A stretch of DNA of 28,027 bases from contig NZ_JADAKK010000008.1 of NCBI RefSeq assembly GCF_020278625.1, positions 753 through 28,779 on the forward strand, given 5' to 3'. Shown here piece after piece: positions 15,985 to 25,235 of the stretch (positions within the stretch are counted from its first letter, which is position 1; each line of letters starts with the position of its first letter). The translations under genes were made by a program, and so were the position numbers. Below the pieces are notes generated by a model. That model made no database searches. It saw only the letters and a program-made list of their open reading frames with translations, and was not told the origin of the DNA. Source of the DNA: Wolbachia endosymbiont of Mansonella ozzardi (GTDB lineage: Bacteria; Pseudomonadota; Alphaproteobacteria; Rickettsiales; Anaplasmataceae).

Positions 15985-16785
15985 TTAAGCTTTGCAACAA
16001 CCTCTCGCATTTGCATTTTGTGGTTCTTGTGTTTCACTCACTTGAGTACTAGATTTGAGTGCTAAATATGCCCCACCACTAATCGCGAGTGCAGCTACTA
16101 CTGCTATACCAACCGTTACCCAAATATCTAATCTAACTGTACGTTTAAGTGCAATAAATGCTACCAACCCAGCAGCAAGACCAACACCAGCGGTAGCAGT
16201 ATGCGTTGGAGCTCTTGATTGTTCAGTCGGTTGTTTTTTAGCTTCTAGTTCTTTGCTTTCCTTTTGTAGCTTCTGAACTTCAGTGTTTCTAGCTTCCAAC
16301 TCTTTCTTTAATTTTTTAACTTTGGCATTTTTAGCTTTTAAGTCTGCCTCCAGCTGATCAGACTTACCTACTTTTTGCCTTACTCCATTTTCTAGATCAG
16401 CTCTTACTTGATCTGTTAGCTCAGTTCCCAGTTTATTTTTAGCTTCATCTTTTGCAGTATTTTTAAAAGTCTCATCGTTTCTCAATTCGTTTTCAGCTTC
16501 AGCTTTTACTGCGTCATCATTTTTCAGTTCATTTTTAGCAGCAGTAATTGTTGCTAGATCAGCTTTTAATTCATTTATTGCAGCTGTTTTTATTACATTG
16601 TCAGTTTTTGGTGCATTTTTTATTTCTTCTCTTAATGCAGCTAGTGCGTTTTCTAGGCTTTGCTCACCTTCAATTTCCAACTCTGCTTTCAATAAATTCA
16701 CTAGTTCTTGTTTTTGTTGGAAATTCAGATTACGACCACTCTCACTTAAAGCATCAACAAGATCTTCTAAACTTTTAAAATCCAT
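15985..16785 (-). CDS. Coiled-coil protein with two C-terminal membrane segments (hypothetical)
   Basis: 266 residues, intact. Residues about 64-125 hold imperfect 15-residue repeats built on NELK/RND (INELKADLA, KNELKNDDA, NELRNDETF), predicted helical. Residues about 143-183 form a leucine-zipper-like coiled coil (LEADLKAKNAKVKKLKKELE). Two hydrophobic segments follow (about 199-213 and 222-243), then a short tail ending GCCKA. A C-terminal anchor with the coiled coil on one side is likely. No known family comes to mind. It resembles in design, though not clearly in sequence, the two broken coiled-coil genes in this window. The ATG is preceded by TAGG and by a very good promoter. Confidence 0.8.
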   Translation of the reverse strand: MDFKSLEDLVDALSESGRNLNFQQKQELVNLLKAELEIEGEQSLENALAALREEIKNAPKTDNVIKTAAINELKADLATITAAKNELKNDDAVKAEAENELRNDETFKNTAKDEAKNKLGTELTDQVRADLENGVRQKVGKSDQLEADLKAKNAKVKKLKKELEARNTEVQKLQKESKELEAKKQPTEQSRAPTHTATAGVGLAAGLVAFIALKRTVRLDIWVTVGIAVVAALAISGGAYLALKSSTQVSETQEPQNANARGCCKA

Positions 16786-16811
16786 AATAAACCTAGGTAT
16801 TATAAGTTATT

Positions 16812-16841
16812 ATTATAGACACCCTTAAAATTTAAAGTCAA
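16812..16841 (-). promoter_or_regulatory. Strong candidate sigma-70 promoter for the coiled-coil membrane gene
   Basis: On the minus strand TTGACT (16841-16836, 5 of 6) and TATAAT (16817-16812, 6 of 6) are 18 bases apart, giving a leader of about 20 bases before ATG 16785. It is among the best promoter matches in the window. Confidence 0.65.
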
Positions 16842-16931
16842 GTAATACTTATTATAACATGCTCATAAAATTTTAGCGTAGTCGTCTTTATTTAGTTATG
16901 TTAACTTAGAGCTCAAGATTGGAAAATATTT

Positions 16932-19415
16932 ATGTTAGAAAAAAAATACAGTTTTAAAGAAATTGAACCCAAGTATAACATATTGTGGGAAAATAGCAAA
17001 ATTTATAAATGGAGTGGTGAAAAGGATAACACTTTCACTATAGACACACCTCCACCGACAATATCGGGGAAATTGCATATCGGTCATATATTCAGCTATT
17101 GCCACACAGACTTTATTGCACGGTTTCAGCGCATGCTGGGGAAAGGTGTATTTTATCCAATTGGGTTTGATGATAACGGGCTCCCCACTGAAAGATTGGT
17201 AGAACAAACCTATAAAACCCGTGCAAAAGAAGTTGGCAGAGAAAAATTTATAGAAATGTGCCATGAGGTTATCGAAAGATCAAAGCAGGAATTCAAGGAA
17301 TTATTTAAATCAGTTGGCATTAGTCATGACTGGAGCTTGGAGTATCACACGATCAGTAAGGAAACTATAATGCTTTCTCAAATGTCGTTTATCGACCTAC
17401 ATAACAAGGGGTACGCATACAGGAAAATGCAACCCATCCTTTGGGACCCGGTTGATAAAACCGCGATTGCGCAAGCAGAAATAGAGGATAAAGTCTTTGA
17501 GTCATCCTTAAACACGATAGTTTTTTCCACCGAAGAAAGTGAGCAGATCAAAATTGCAACTACACGCCCTGAGCTGCTTCCAGCATGCGTTGCAGTTTTT
17601 TGCCATCCAGAGGATGCGCGCTACACTCACTTGATTGGAAAAACAGCTAAAGTAGCAATAACAGAGGAAAAAGTTCCAATTATAGCTGATGATAAGGTCA
17701 AAATAGATAAAGGCACTGGACTGGTTATGTGCTGTACATTTGGTGATGAGCTTGACATATACTGGCAGCAAAAGCATAACTTGCCGATGAAAATTATTAT
17801 CGACCAGGATGGGAGGATAAGTCTTTATGATGTCATTCCGCCACACCTTGGTGTCATTCCAGCCCGTGACGCTGGAATCTATGATGAGATAAATGGACTA
17901 AAGGTTAAAGAAGCAAGAAAAAGAATAATTGAAATCCTGAGTGGAAAAGGACTTTTGATAGAAAGCACTAGCATTTCTCATTCTGTTAAGTGTGCAGAAA
18001 GATCTGGTGCACCACTTGAAATATTACCTACTTATCAATGGTTTATCAAGACTTTAGAGGAAAAAGCTAAAGTGTTAGATAAGGTAAGAGAATGCAACTG
18101 GCACCCAGCTACTATGCGAAAACGCATGGAGGTGTGGATAGAAGGACTAAATTGGGACTGGTGCATCTCAAGGCAGCGCTATTTTGGTGTACCATTTCCA
18201 GTGTGGTATTCAAAACGTAAAGGAGAAGAAGGCAAAATCATTCTAGCTGAAGTGAAGGATCTGCCTATAGATCCACTCAAGGATTTGCCGACAGGGCATA
18301 GTAAGGAAGAAGTTATTCCAGATCAAGATGTAATGGACACTTGGGCCACAAGTGCGATTACTCCTCAGCTAAGTGCGCTGGCAGTAAACAATGAGATTCA
18401 CTTACCGAATCACCGCTATGACGAGATATTTCCTGCAGACCTGCGTAGTCAAAGCCATGAGATAATAAGAACTTGGGCTTTTTATACGATTTTGAAAGCG
18501 CATTATCATGCAGATTCACTGCCGTGGAAAAATATCATGATCAGTGGTTGGTGTTTAGCTGATGATAAAAAGAAGATGAGTAAATCAAAAGGCAACGTCA
18601 TCACCCCTCATGCAATACTTAATACTTATGGGGCTGATGTAGTGCGTTATTGGGCAGCAAATTCAAGGCTTGGAGTTGATACAGTTTACTCCGAAAATAT
18701 ATTTATAATTGGCAAGCGCCTCGTTACAAAACTTTGGAATGCCAGCAAATTTGTCTCCATGTTCATGGAAAAGCACCAAACAGCAAGCATAAATTCCATC
18801 AGTGAGACGATGGACAAATGGATACTGTCTAAGCTATACAAAGTAATAGATAGAGCAACGAACAACCTGTTGCAATTTGAATACTGCGAAGCTTTGGAAG
18901 CAACAGAGGAATTTTTCTGGAAAGATTTTTGTAATAACTACTTAGAGCTGGTGAAAAAACGTGCGTATGGAGATACAGTAAGCAGCGAAGCAAACTTGAG
19001 TGCGAAACAGGGTTTGGCATATGTGTTAAACATTATTTTGCGGTTATTTGCACCTTTTTTGCCATACATTACGGAAGAGATATACCACCAGTTATATAGC
19101 TATAATTCTGTGCATAATCAAAGCAATTGGCCAAGTAAAGAAGAACTTATCTATGATAAGCATTCTGAAGGAATGGGAGACAATTTTGTGCAGATATTGA
19201 ACCTCGTGAGGAAAATAAAGGCAGATAATAATGTGTCAGTTAAGCATTTGATAAAAAAATTGACGATAAAAGCAAACATACAAGAGGATAGGTTGAATCA
19301 ATCCGCACAAGATGATTTGCAAACGGTTTGCAACGCTGAAGTAATACAGTGGAGTGAGGATATAACAGGATTTACAACAGAAAATGGAAAATTTACCGTA
19401 GGTGTGGAGTTATAA
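16932..19415 (+). CDS. valS: Valyl-tRNA synthetase
   Basis: Charges tRNA-Val in the cytosol and proof-reads threonine. 827 residues with class I signatures: PPTISGKLHIGH (HIGH at 49-52), the CP1 editing region (about 190-340), WDWCISRQRYFGVPFPVW, and KMSKS at 548-552, followed by the anticodon-binding helical domain. It is shorter than typical bacterial ValRS (about 950) and lacks the C-terminal coiled-coil arm. That agrees with the archaeal-type ValRS I recall for Rickettsiales. An in-frame repeat at residues about 298-317 adds a peptide to the editing region. The ATG at 16932 is the first in frame and conserved text begins almost at once. The frame is intact. Confidence 0.96.
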   Translation: MLEKKYSFKEIEPKYNILWENSKIYKWSGEKDNTFTIDTPPPTISGKLHIGHIFSYCHTDFIARFQRMLGKGVFYPIGFDDNGLPTERLVEQTYKTRAKEVGREKFIEMCHEVIERSKQEFKELFKSVGISHDWSLEYHTISKETIMLSQMSFIDLHNKGYAYRKMQPILWDPVDKTAIAQAEIEDKVFESSLNTIVFSTEESEQIKIATTRPELLPACVAVFCHPEDARYTHLIGKTAKVAITEEKVPIIADDKVKIDKGTGLVMCCTFGDELDIYWQQKHNLPMKIIIDQDGRISLYDVIPPHLGVIPARDAGIYDEINGLKVKEARKRIIEILSGKGLLIESTSISHSVKCAERSGAPLEILPTYQWFIKTLEEKAKVLDKVRECNWHPATMRKRMEVWIEGLNWDWCISRQRYFGVPFPVWYSKRKGEEGKIILAEVKDLPIDPLKDLPTGHSKEEVIPDQDVMDTWATSAITPQLSALAVNNEIHLPNHRYDEIFPADLRSQSHEIIRTWAFYTILKAHYHADSLPWKNIMISGWCLADDKKKMSKSKGNVITPHAILNTYGADVVRYWAANSRLGVDTVYSENIFIIGKRLVTKLWNASKFVSMFMEKHQTASINSISETMDKWILSKLYKVIDRATNNLLQFEYCEALEATEEFFWKDFCNNYLELVKKRAYGDTVSSEANLSAKQGLAYVLNIILRLFAPFLPYITEEIYHQLYSYNSVHNQSNWPSKEELIYDKHSEGMGDNFVQILNLVRKIKADNNVSVKHLIKKLTIKANIQEDRLNQSAQDDLQTVCNAEVIQWSEDITGFTTENGKFTVGVEL
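17831..17882. repeat. Palindromic repeat inside the ValS reading frame
   Basis: The core is ATTCCAGC (17856-17863), a 7-base spacer CCGTGAC, and GCTGGAAT (17871-17878), preceded by a partial copy GTCATTCCGCCACACC. It is translated as LYDVIPPHLGVIPARDAGIY between IDQDGRIS and NGLKVKEARKRI, which are adjacent in ordinary ValRS proteins. The word TGTCATTCCAGC...GCTGGAAT is typical of dispersed Wolbachia palindromes. Confidence 0.75.
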
Positions 19416-19423
19416 TAAGAATT

Positions 19424-19447
19424 TTCTCTCGTAGGTAAGAGAATTTT
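19424..19447 (+). terminator. Possible weak terminator after valS
   Basis: TTCTCT (19424-19429) can pair with AGAGAA (19438-19443) across an 8-base loop, followed by TTTT. The stem is only 6 base pairs, so the call is tentative. Confidence 0.3.
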
Positions 19448-19478
19448 AATAAGAATACACAACCATTATTGCTTTTTC

Positions 19479-20770
19479 ATGGGAAGAATAACAAGTGACT
19501 TGTTTAAAAAAGCCAACGTGCCTTATCTTATAGTCAGTTCTTTGACTACTTTTACGTTAATTTCATCTTTAGTGCTTGCTGTAACTCCTCAAGTACTTTT
19601 TCCTCTAATCCTTGCTTTGGCTACGTTGTCTGTTTTGGTGATTGCACTTTCGTGCAGAGCAATTAGTAGTAATAAAAGAATGGAGGTTGAGAGAAGTAAA
19701 TTTGCTGAATAAAGAGCAAAGGTTAGAAAATAAAATATCTTTAGAAAAAGAAGCTGGAGAAGCTGCAAGTAGACAAGTGGAGAGACTAATAGTCAATTAC
19801 ATGAATTAACTCAAGAGACGCAAGATTTAGATAAAAGAGTAAGAGAATTAGATGAGAAAGTAGTTCGGTTAGAAGCTGAAAAAGGTAATCTTTCTGAAGA
19901 AAAAGAATCCTTAGAGCAAAAGTTAGAAGGTAAAATGAATCATATAGCCGAATTATGCAGAATGGTAAACGAATTTAAAAAGATAATAAATGCGCCTTAT
20001 AAACAGGAAAAGAAATTACACCGTGAACAACAAGTAAAGGAGTTGCTTTGTAGACGAATACAAATGAAGGAATTACGCTATGCACAAGTGAAGAAATCAT
20101 TGCACCTTAAAACTTCACGTTTATGTAAACAGTTACGAAAAAAAGTAACTTAGCTAAAAAAAAGAATGTGCAGCAAAACTGAAAAGGGAAATAAGCGATA
20201 TTATGTATGAAAAACCAAAAAATAAAAATGGGATGAGGAGAAAGAAGAATTACAAGTAGAATTGGATAGACTAAAGAGTGAAAATAAGCGGCTTTCTCAA
20301 GAGAATAGTAGTGTTAAAAAAGAACTAGAAAAGGCAAAACAATATGCTGATGTTGATGCAGAGGAAATAGACAGTGCATATCGTGCTAGTTGTAATAAAC
20401 AAACAGAAATACAAAATCTGCAAGCTATGTTACGTCAGCAATCAAAAAGCATAGAAGATTTGGAGAGCGAGTTAGACCAACAAAAAAAGAAAATGAATAA
20501 CCTGTGTAAGAGTGTCAGAATGAATGCAAGAGGGAAAGAGAAGTATATGTAAAGCAGCTGCAAGAGCCTGAGTGCATAAAAGGCACAGAGATAAAAAGGC
20601 TGAACGATACACTCCATTCTCTTGAAAGAACAAAACAAAAACAGATAAATCAACAGAATTCAGTATCGCAAAAGCCAAAAAATGCTATTCGGGCTAGAAG
20701 TTTTAGTCTAACATTAGAGCTAGAGAGTGCAGTAAATAACCTATCCCTATTTGAAAAGGTGATAACCTGA
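19479..20770 (+). pseudogene. Membrane-anchored coiled-coil protein gene, broken
   Basis: ATG 19479 opens MGRITSDLFKKANVPYLIVS followed by two hydrophobic segments (residues about 16-36 and 40-60). A stop at 19710-19712 and a frameshift then lead into coiled-coil text: KEQRLENKISLEKEAGEAAS, LHELTQETQDLDKRVRELDE, KVVRLEAEKGNLSEEKESLE, a basic stretch near 20000-20150, then RLKSENKRLSQENSSVKKEL and IEDLESELDQQKKK. The end is SLTLELESAVNNLSLFEKV with TGA at 20768-20770. At least five frameshifts or stops are visible. The ancestral protein would have about 430 residues: N-terminal double membrane anchor plus a long coiled coil. Function unknown. It stands 35 bases before pyrF. Confidence 0.72.
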
Positions 20771-20805
20771 GAGAGTTGTAAGAAAATTATGCAAGGAAGT
20801 ATACG

Positions 20806-21486
20806 ATGAACCCAATAATATGCGCACTGGACACACAAGATTTAAGTGAGGCCGTATCTTTAGCTAATGCTCTACGTGGTAAGGTTGGTATAGTGAAACT
20901 TGGATTAGAATTTTTTGCTGCTCATGGTCCTTCTGGAGTGAGAGAAGTTGCAAAGTGTAATATACCAATTTTTTTAGATCTGAAATTGCATGATATTCCA
21001 AACACTGTAGCTAAAACAGTTGAAACAATCAAGGCTTTGGGTGTTGAAATATTAACGTTACATATAAACGGTGGAACAAGAATGCTAAAGGAGGCTCTAA
21101 GTGTAGTGAAAGACGCGAAAATGAAACTGATTGGAGTAACCATTCTAACTAGTATAGGCAATGAGGATTTAAATGAGCTTGGAGTGACAAAAGAGGTGAA
21201 ATCACAGGTAATTTTGCTTGCAAAGCTCGCAAAAAAGATTGGGCTGCATGGGATAGTCTGCTCTGCATTGGAAGCTCAGGAAGTGCGCAAAGAGTGCGGT
21301 AAAAACTTTACAATTATTACTCCGGGAATTCGTGTAGATTCTAGTCGCGATGACCAAAAAAGGATAGAAACACCAAAAGAAGCAATAAGTTCAGGAGCTG
21401 ATCATATTGTAATTGGTAGGCCTATCACAAAAAGTGACAGCCCTGCAAATAGGGCGGAATTAATATGGAAATCACTCATTAATTGA
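20806..21486 (+). CDS. pyrF: Orotidine 5'-phosphate decarboxylase
   Basis: Last step of UMP synthesis: decarboxylation of OMP. 226 residues, normal for the bacterial short form. Conserved segments: CALDTQDL at the N-terminus, VKLGLEFF, the catalytic DLKLHD (Asp58, Lys60, Asp63) followed by IPNTV, TPGIRVD, and the phosphate-binding ADHIVIGRPI near the C-terminus. ATG 20806 has AAGGAAG about 10 bases upstream. The frame is intact and no other pyrimidine gene is near. Confidence 0.97.
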   Translation: MNPIICALDTQDLSEAVSLANALRGKVGIVKLGLEFFAAHGPSGVREVAKCNIPIFLDLKLHDIPNTVAKTVETIKALGVEILTLHINGGTRMLKEALSVVKDAKMKLIGVTILTSIGNEDLNELGVTKEVKSQVILLAKLAKKIGLHGIVCSALEAQEVRKECGKNFTIITPGIRVDSSRDDQKRIETPKEAISSGADHIVIGRPITKSDSPANRAELIWKSLIN

Positions 21487-21513
21487 GGTTGCAAAAAAAA
21501 TTTAAAAAAGTGC

Positions 21514-21542
21514 TTGACATGAAAAAACAAACATTGTATAGT
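21514..21542 (+). promoter_or_regulatory. Near-consensus sigma-70 promoter downstream of pyrF
   Basis: TTGACA (21514-21519, perfect) and TATAGT (21537-21542, 5 of 6) with the ideal 17-base spacer. It drives into a 318-base region with no protein gene, which holds the candidate small RNA and then the capsid pseudogene. Confidence 0.72.
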
Positions 21543-21548
21543 GCTTTT

Positions 21549-21638
21549 ATCTTTCATATTTTTCCTCACTTAACTTAGTTAAGTGTTAAGTATTTAATAA
21601 GTGTGTGGTGTTACGTAAGTGGCACCACATAGTTTTTT
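21549..21638 (+). ncRNA. Candidate small RNA
   Basis: From the predicted start near 21549 the transcript would contain a perfect 8-base stem CACTTAAC/GTTAAGTG (21567-21574 and 21578-21585) with a 3-base loop, and would end at a strong intrinsic terminator (21604-21638). Length is about 90 bases. No open frame of note lies inside. An alternative is that this is the attenuated leader of the capsid gene, whose ATG is about 165 bases further on. Confidence 0.5.
21604..21638 (+). terminator. Intrinsic terminator
   Basis: Stem TGTGGTG (21604-21610) with CACCACA (21623-21629), extendable by two weaker pairs, a 12-base loop, then TAG and six T (21633-21638). It is the strongest terminator-like structure I found in the window. 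Confidence 0.7.
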
Positions 21639-21804
21639 AGTTTATATCCTCAAGAATTAAGTTTTTTTCTGCTTCATTGGGTATGTTCTATAATAGGAAG
21701 AATCTTTAAGTTTCAATTCGAGCATTGGAATAACAAGCATAAGCTACATTAGAGTATCATCCAACACAAACCTTAATCATTTTTCATCTTCAAAGGAGGC
21801 TACT

Positions 21805-22984
21805 ATGTTGCTCACTGATATCGCTCACCGTGTTAACGAATTAGCTTCATCGTGGGAGCAATTCAAATTAAAAAATGATCGCAGACTAAAAGAAATCGAA
21901 AGCAAAGGACAAGCTGATTCTGCAACGGTTGAGCAGCTATGCAAGATAGATGGTGATATTAATAATTGCAAAAGACGCTTGGATTTAATCAAAACTGCAG
22001 CTTAGCGCTCAGAAGTAAGTACAGATTCTAACACAAATGATAAATATTTTTCTGATTATATCCAAAAAGGAGTGGGAAGCGGCTTATCGCACGAAACCCT
22101 CAGTGGAAATGATAACGATATTGAAGGATATCTAATTATTCCGCATATTGTAAAACGTATAAACAAGCGTGTAATAGAATCGTCCCCAATGCGGCAAATA
22201 TGTTCAAGTCAAAAAATCTCTACTGAGAAATTGGACTACATTATAGAAGACCATGACCCTGCTAGTGCAGGTTAGAGTGGTGAAACAGTGGATGATTAGG
22301 ATGGTGGTAGTAAACTCAAGTATGATTTTGCAAAAGATATGGATACACCTAAAATTCAAAAGGCTTCCATTACAACTTACGAGTTATATGCTCAGCCACA
22401 GGTATCACAAAAGCTGCTTGATGGCACGTTTGTTGATGTTGAAAGTTGGCTGGTGTAAAAGATTGTCGAGACTTTTAGTAAGGAAGAAAACAAAGCTTTC
22501 ATTAAAGGTGAGGGCACTTTTTAACCTAAGGGAATCTTAGCTTACGACAATGGGAACAGTTATAACAAAATAGAGCAAGTTAAAACTGACAAATTGGATA
22601 GCGATTCAATAATGATATTGTACTATTCTCTAAATGAATATTATTCTAAAAATGCATCGTTTTTGATAAATAGAAGTACATTGAAGGATGTTAGACTACT
22701 GAAATCTCAAACGGGCCAATACTTTTGGCAGCCAAGTTCGTCACTTGAAGCTCCAGATACTTTAACGTGGATACCAGTGCATCAATCTGCTGAGATGCCA
22801 CCTAAGCCGAGCAAGCTGCCAGTAACCGCAATAGCAGATTAAAAAAAGGCTTATAAGATAGTAGAGAGACCATTATACGAATAAACCTTATGTCAGTTTT
22901 TTTATCACTAAGCGTGTCGGCAGAGAGGTTGTGAACACCAATGCTATTAAACAGCTGAAGGTTACAAACTCAAGCAAATACTAA
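21805..22984 (+). pseudogene. HK97-type phage/GTA major capsid protein, inactivated by stop codons
   Basis: ATG 21805, with AAAGGAGG about 8 bases upstream, opens MLLTDIAHRVNELASSWEQF followed by a coiled-coil delta-domain-like region. After that comes the HK97 capsid text: EGYLIIPHIVKRINKRVIES, SPMRQICSSQKISTEKLDY, ITTYELYAQPQVSQKLLDG, PKGILAYDNGNSYNKIEQ, LKDVRLLKSQTGQYFWQPS and PVHQSAEMPP. Six in-frame stops occur (22003, 22273, 22297, 22456, 22522 and 22840), yet the frame holds for over 1 kb. One frameshift near 22890 leads to VSFFITKRVGREVVNTNAIK and TAA at 22982-22984. About 392 codons, normal for the family. No protease or portal gene is adjacent. Confidence 0.87.
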
Positions 22985-23063
22985 AATATTCTCTAAGATA
23001 GTTGATATGTCATGCTTTCTATGTAATAATCAAGTTAATTTATTATTAATTTTAGGAGTAAGA

Positions 23064-23683
23064 TATGCGACAAAGCATAAAAAAGTTTTTTAAGTGGATT
23101 GCTGATCACACGGGAATTTCGTGGGTTGCAAAGAAAAATTTCATCAGGTTGGAATAGTGTTAAAAACTGGTGGTCTGGTAATAAAGTAAGTCAGGTAAGC
23201 AATATTGATCCACCAAAAAATGAAACACCTGAGGAGTCCGATATATCAGCAAATGAACCAGACTTTGCAAAATCTGAGCCTGTTATTGGTAGCATTTGTA
23301 AAAACCAAAAAGGAGTACTGGAACTATTTGTAGAAACAAATCATACAGATAAAAATTTTGGTAGTGATCTAGGTATCGTTGATAATGTTAGCCTTAATCC
23401 TACTGAGATTGACGAACTAAAATACCGTGCATATATCAAATGCGAGAAAGGGATATTCAAAATTACTTGTGATGAACTTATTAAAGACAATAACAGTAGA
23501 GATAATGGTACATTCTTAGGCATAGAATCAATAGCATCCCGGGATGGTAAAGATTTGTCTAATGAGTTAGAAGGAATGAAAAACATGTTAGGTTTGAGTA
23601 ATAATCATACAGTTGTTAGTATAACTCAGACATCTAAAGGTCCAATCATAGTTCCTAAAACTGTTGAAGATGGAACATACTAG
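23064..23683 (+). pseudogene. Hypothetical protein gene with a +1 shift in an A5 run
   Basis: ATG 23064 has an ideal ribosome site (TAGGAG, 6 bases upstream) and reads MRQSIKKFFKWIADHTGISW, then VAKK. An A5 run at 23134-23138 puts the frame out. Losing one A would join it to ISSGWNSVKNWWSGNKVSQ and on to DGTY and TAG at 23681-23683, about 206 codons. The downstream part is open for nearly 190 codons with no further damage. The protein would have an amphipathic tryptophan-rich N-terminus and a soluble acidic domain. I do not recognise it. It could be a recent pseudogene, a sequencing indel, or a gene rescued by slippage on the A run. Confidence 0.6.
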
Positions 23684-23858
23684 GTTTAAAAAACAATAAT
23701 CTAGAAGCGCAACCACACGCTGCCAATAGTTGTAGTATATAATATTAATCCACTACAGCTAAATCTCTGAAAAGAAGCATTTAAAAATTTACTCCTTTTT
23801 TCTTTCCTATATAAATAAAAATTAGATAGCATTATGAGTACGATTTTTTTGTATTCTG

Positions 23859-25217
23859 ATGCTTTTCAATTCTATGTTTCTCGGACTAAATTTTCTCTCC
23901 TTATTACTCTTTCTCTATATCATTACAAAAAAGAATAGAAAACTGAGCGAGGAGAAAATAAAATCAGTAAACCTTGAAGGTAATTTATGTAAGTTAGAAC
24001 GTGAGCTTCAGGAAACAAAGCAGGCTTTAACTAATAAAGGCAAAGAAATAGTGTGTTTAAAAGTGAGCAATGCAGAGCTCGAAGTAACTCTGCAGAAAGA
24101 ACGCGAGGAAAAGAAAAAAGAAATAGATCTACTGACAAAAGCTGAGGAGAGATTCACAAATGCTTTTAAAGCATTGTCTCTTGATGCTCTGCAGGTAAAC
24201 AATAATAATTTTCTGAATTTGGCAAAGGAAGTAATTGATCGGAAATTAAAAGAAACAGAAAACGATTTCAAAAAAAGACAAGCAACAATCAACGAAGTTG
24301 TAATTCCAATAAAAGAAAGATTAGAAAGGTTTGATAGCGAGATACGCAAGCTGGAGAAGGAGAGGGCAGGGGCCTATGAAGGCTTAAAAGAGCAAATTGG
24401 TGCGTTAATGAGCCAGACTTCTAGCCTTGCTAATGCTTTGAGAAAGCCCCACATTAGAGGAAAGTGGGGCGAAATGCAGCTAAAAAGAGTAGTGGAAATG
24501 GCAGGGATGATAGAATATTGCGATTTTTTTACTCAGCCGTCAGTAGTTGATAAAAACGAGGATAATTTATTACGCCCTGATTTAATAATCAAAATGCCAT
24601 CTGGAAAACAAATAATAATAGATGCTAAAGTACCGCTTGATTCTTATCTTGATGCTATGTCACAAAATGATTTACAGATACAAAAGGAGAAATTAAAGAA
24701 TCATTCTCTGGCAATAAAAAAACATATAAATGATCTAGGCAAAAAAGAATATTGGAATCAATTTGAAAATACGCCAGAGTTTGTGGTGCTTTTCCTCACA
24801 GGGGAGGGGGTTTTTAGTGCAGCACTGGAATATGAGCCAGCTTTGATAGAGATTGGGGCGGAAAAAAAAGTGATTATTGCAACACCGATCACTTTGATTG
24901 CGCTGCTTAGGGCAATAGCATATGGATGGAAACAGGAAATGATAGCCGAAAGCGCAAAAAGAATCAGTGAGCTAGGTCATATTTTATACGAGCGCATCTG
25001 CACAATGGGCGAAAATTTTGATAACTTGCGCAGGAGCTTAAAAAGTGCTGTTGATCATTACAATAAAACTGCAGGTTCACTTGAAGCAAGGGTGTTTCCT
25101 GCTGCCCGAGAATTCAACAAACTTGGTATACATGCAAAAAATAAAGAACTAAGCGCTGCAAAGGAGCTGGAGTCTTTACCACGTAGCTTACATGCCGAGG
25201 AACTGAAAGTGAATTAG
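23859..25217 (+). CDS. rmuC: DNA recombination protein RmuC
   Basis: RmuC limits inversions at short inverted repeats in E. coli and is thought to be a nuclease. 452 residues: an N-terminal membrane anchor (about 5-23), a coiled coil (about 30-175), then the RmuC domain. Conserved parts are [19 protein letters not shown] (196-214) and the PD-(D/E)XK-like core, [19 protein letters not shown] with Asp241, Asp255 and Lys257. These are followed by [17 protein letters not shown] and [23 protein letters not shown] 23859 precedes the anchor. It converges on the minus-strand gene at 25236 with an 18-base gap that contains a small palindrome GTAGAAATCTAC. The frame is intact. Confidence 0.93.
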   Translation: MLFNSMFLGLNFLSLLLFLYIITKKNRKLSEEKIKSVNLEGNLCKLERELQETKQALTNKGKEIVCLKVSNAELEVTLQKEREEKKKEIDLLTKAEERFTNAFKALSLDALQVNNNNFLNLAKEVIDRKLKETENDFKKRQATINEVVIPIKERLERFDSEIRKLEKERAGAYEGLKEQIGALMSQTSSLANALRKPHIRGKWGEMQLKRVVEMAGMIEYCDFFTQPSVVDKNEDNLLRPDLIIKMPSGKQIIIDAKVPLDSYLDAMSQNDLQIQKEKLKNHSLAIKKHINDLGKKEYWNQFENTPEFVVLFLTGEGVFSAALEYEPALIEIGAEKKVIIATPITLIALLRAIAYGWKQEMIAESAKRISELGHILYERICTMGENFDNLRRSLKSAVDHYNKTAGSLEARVFPAAREFNKLGIHAKNKELSAAKELESLPRSLHAEELKVN

Positions 25218-25235
25218 GCTCTTACACGTAGAAAT

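Noticed and set aside
17508-17846. 112-codon minus-strand frame within valS
   Set aside because: Shadow of the well-supported valS frame.
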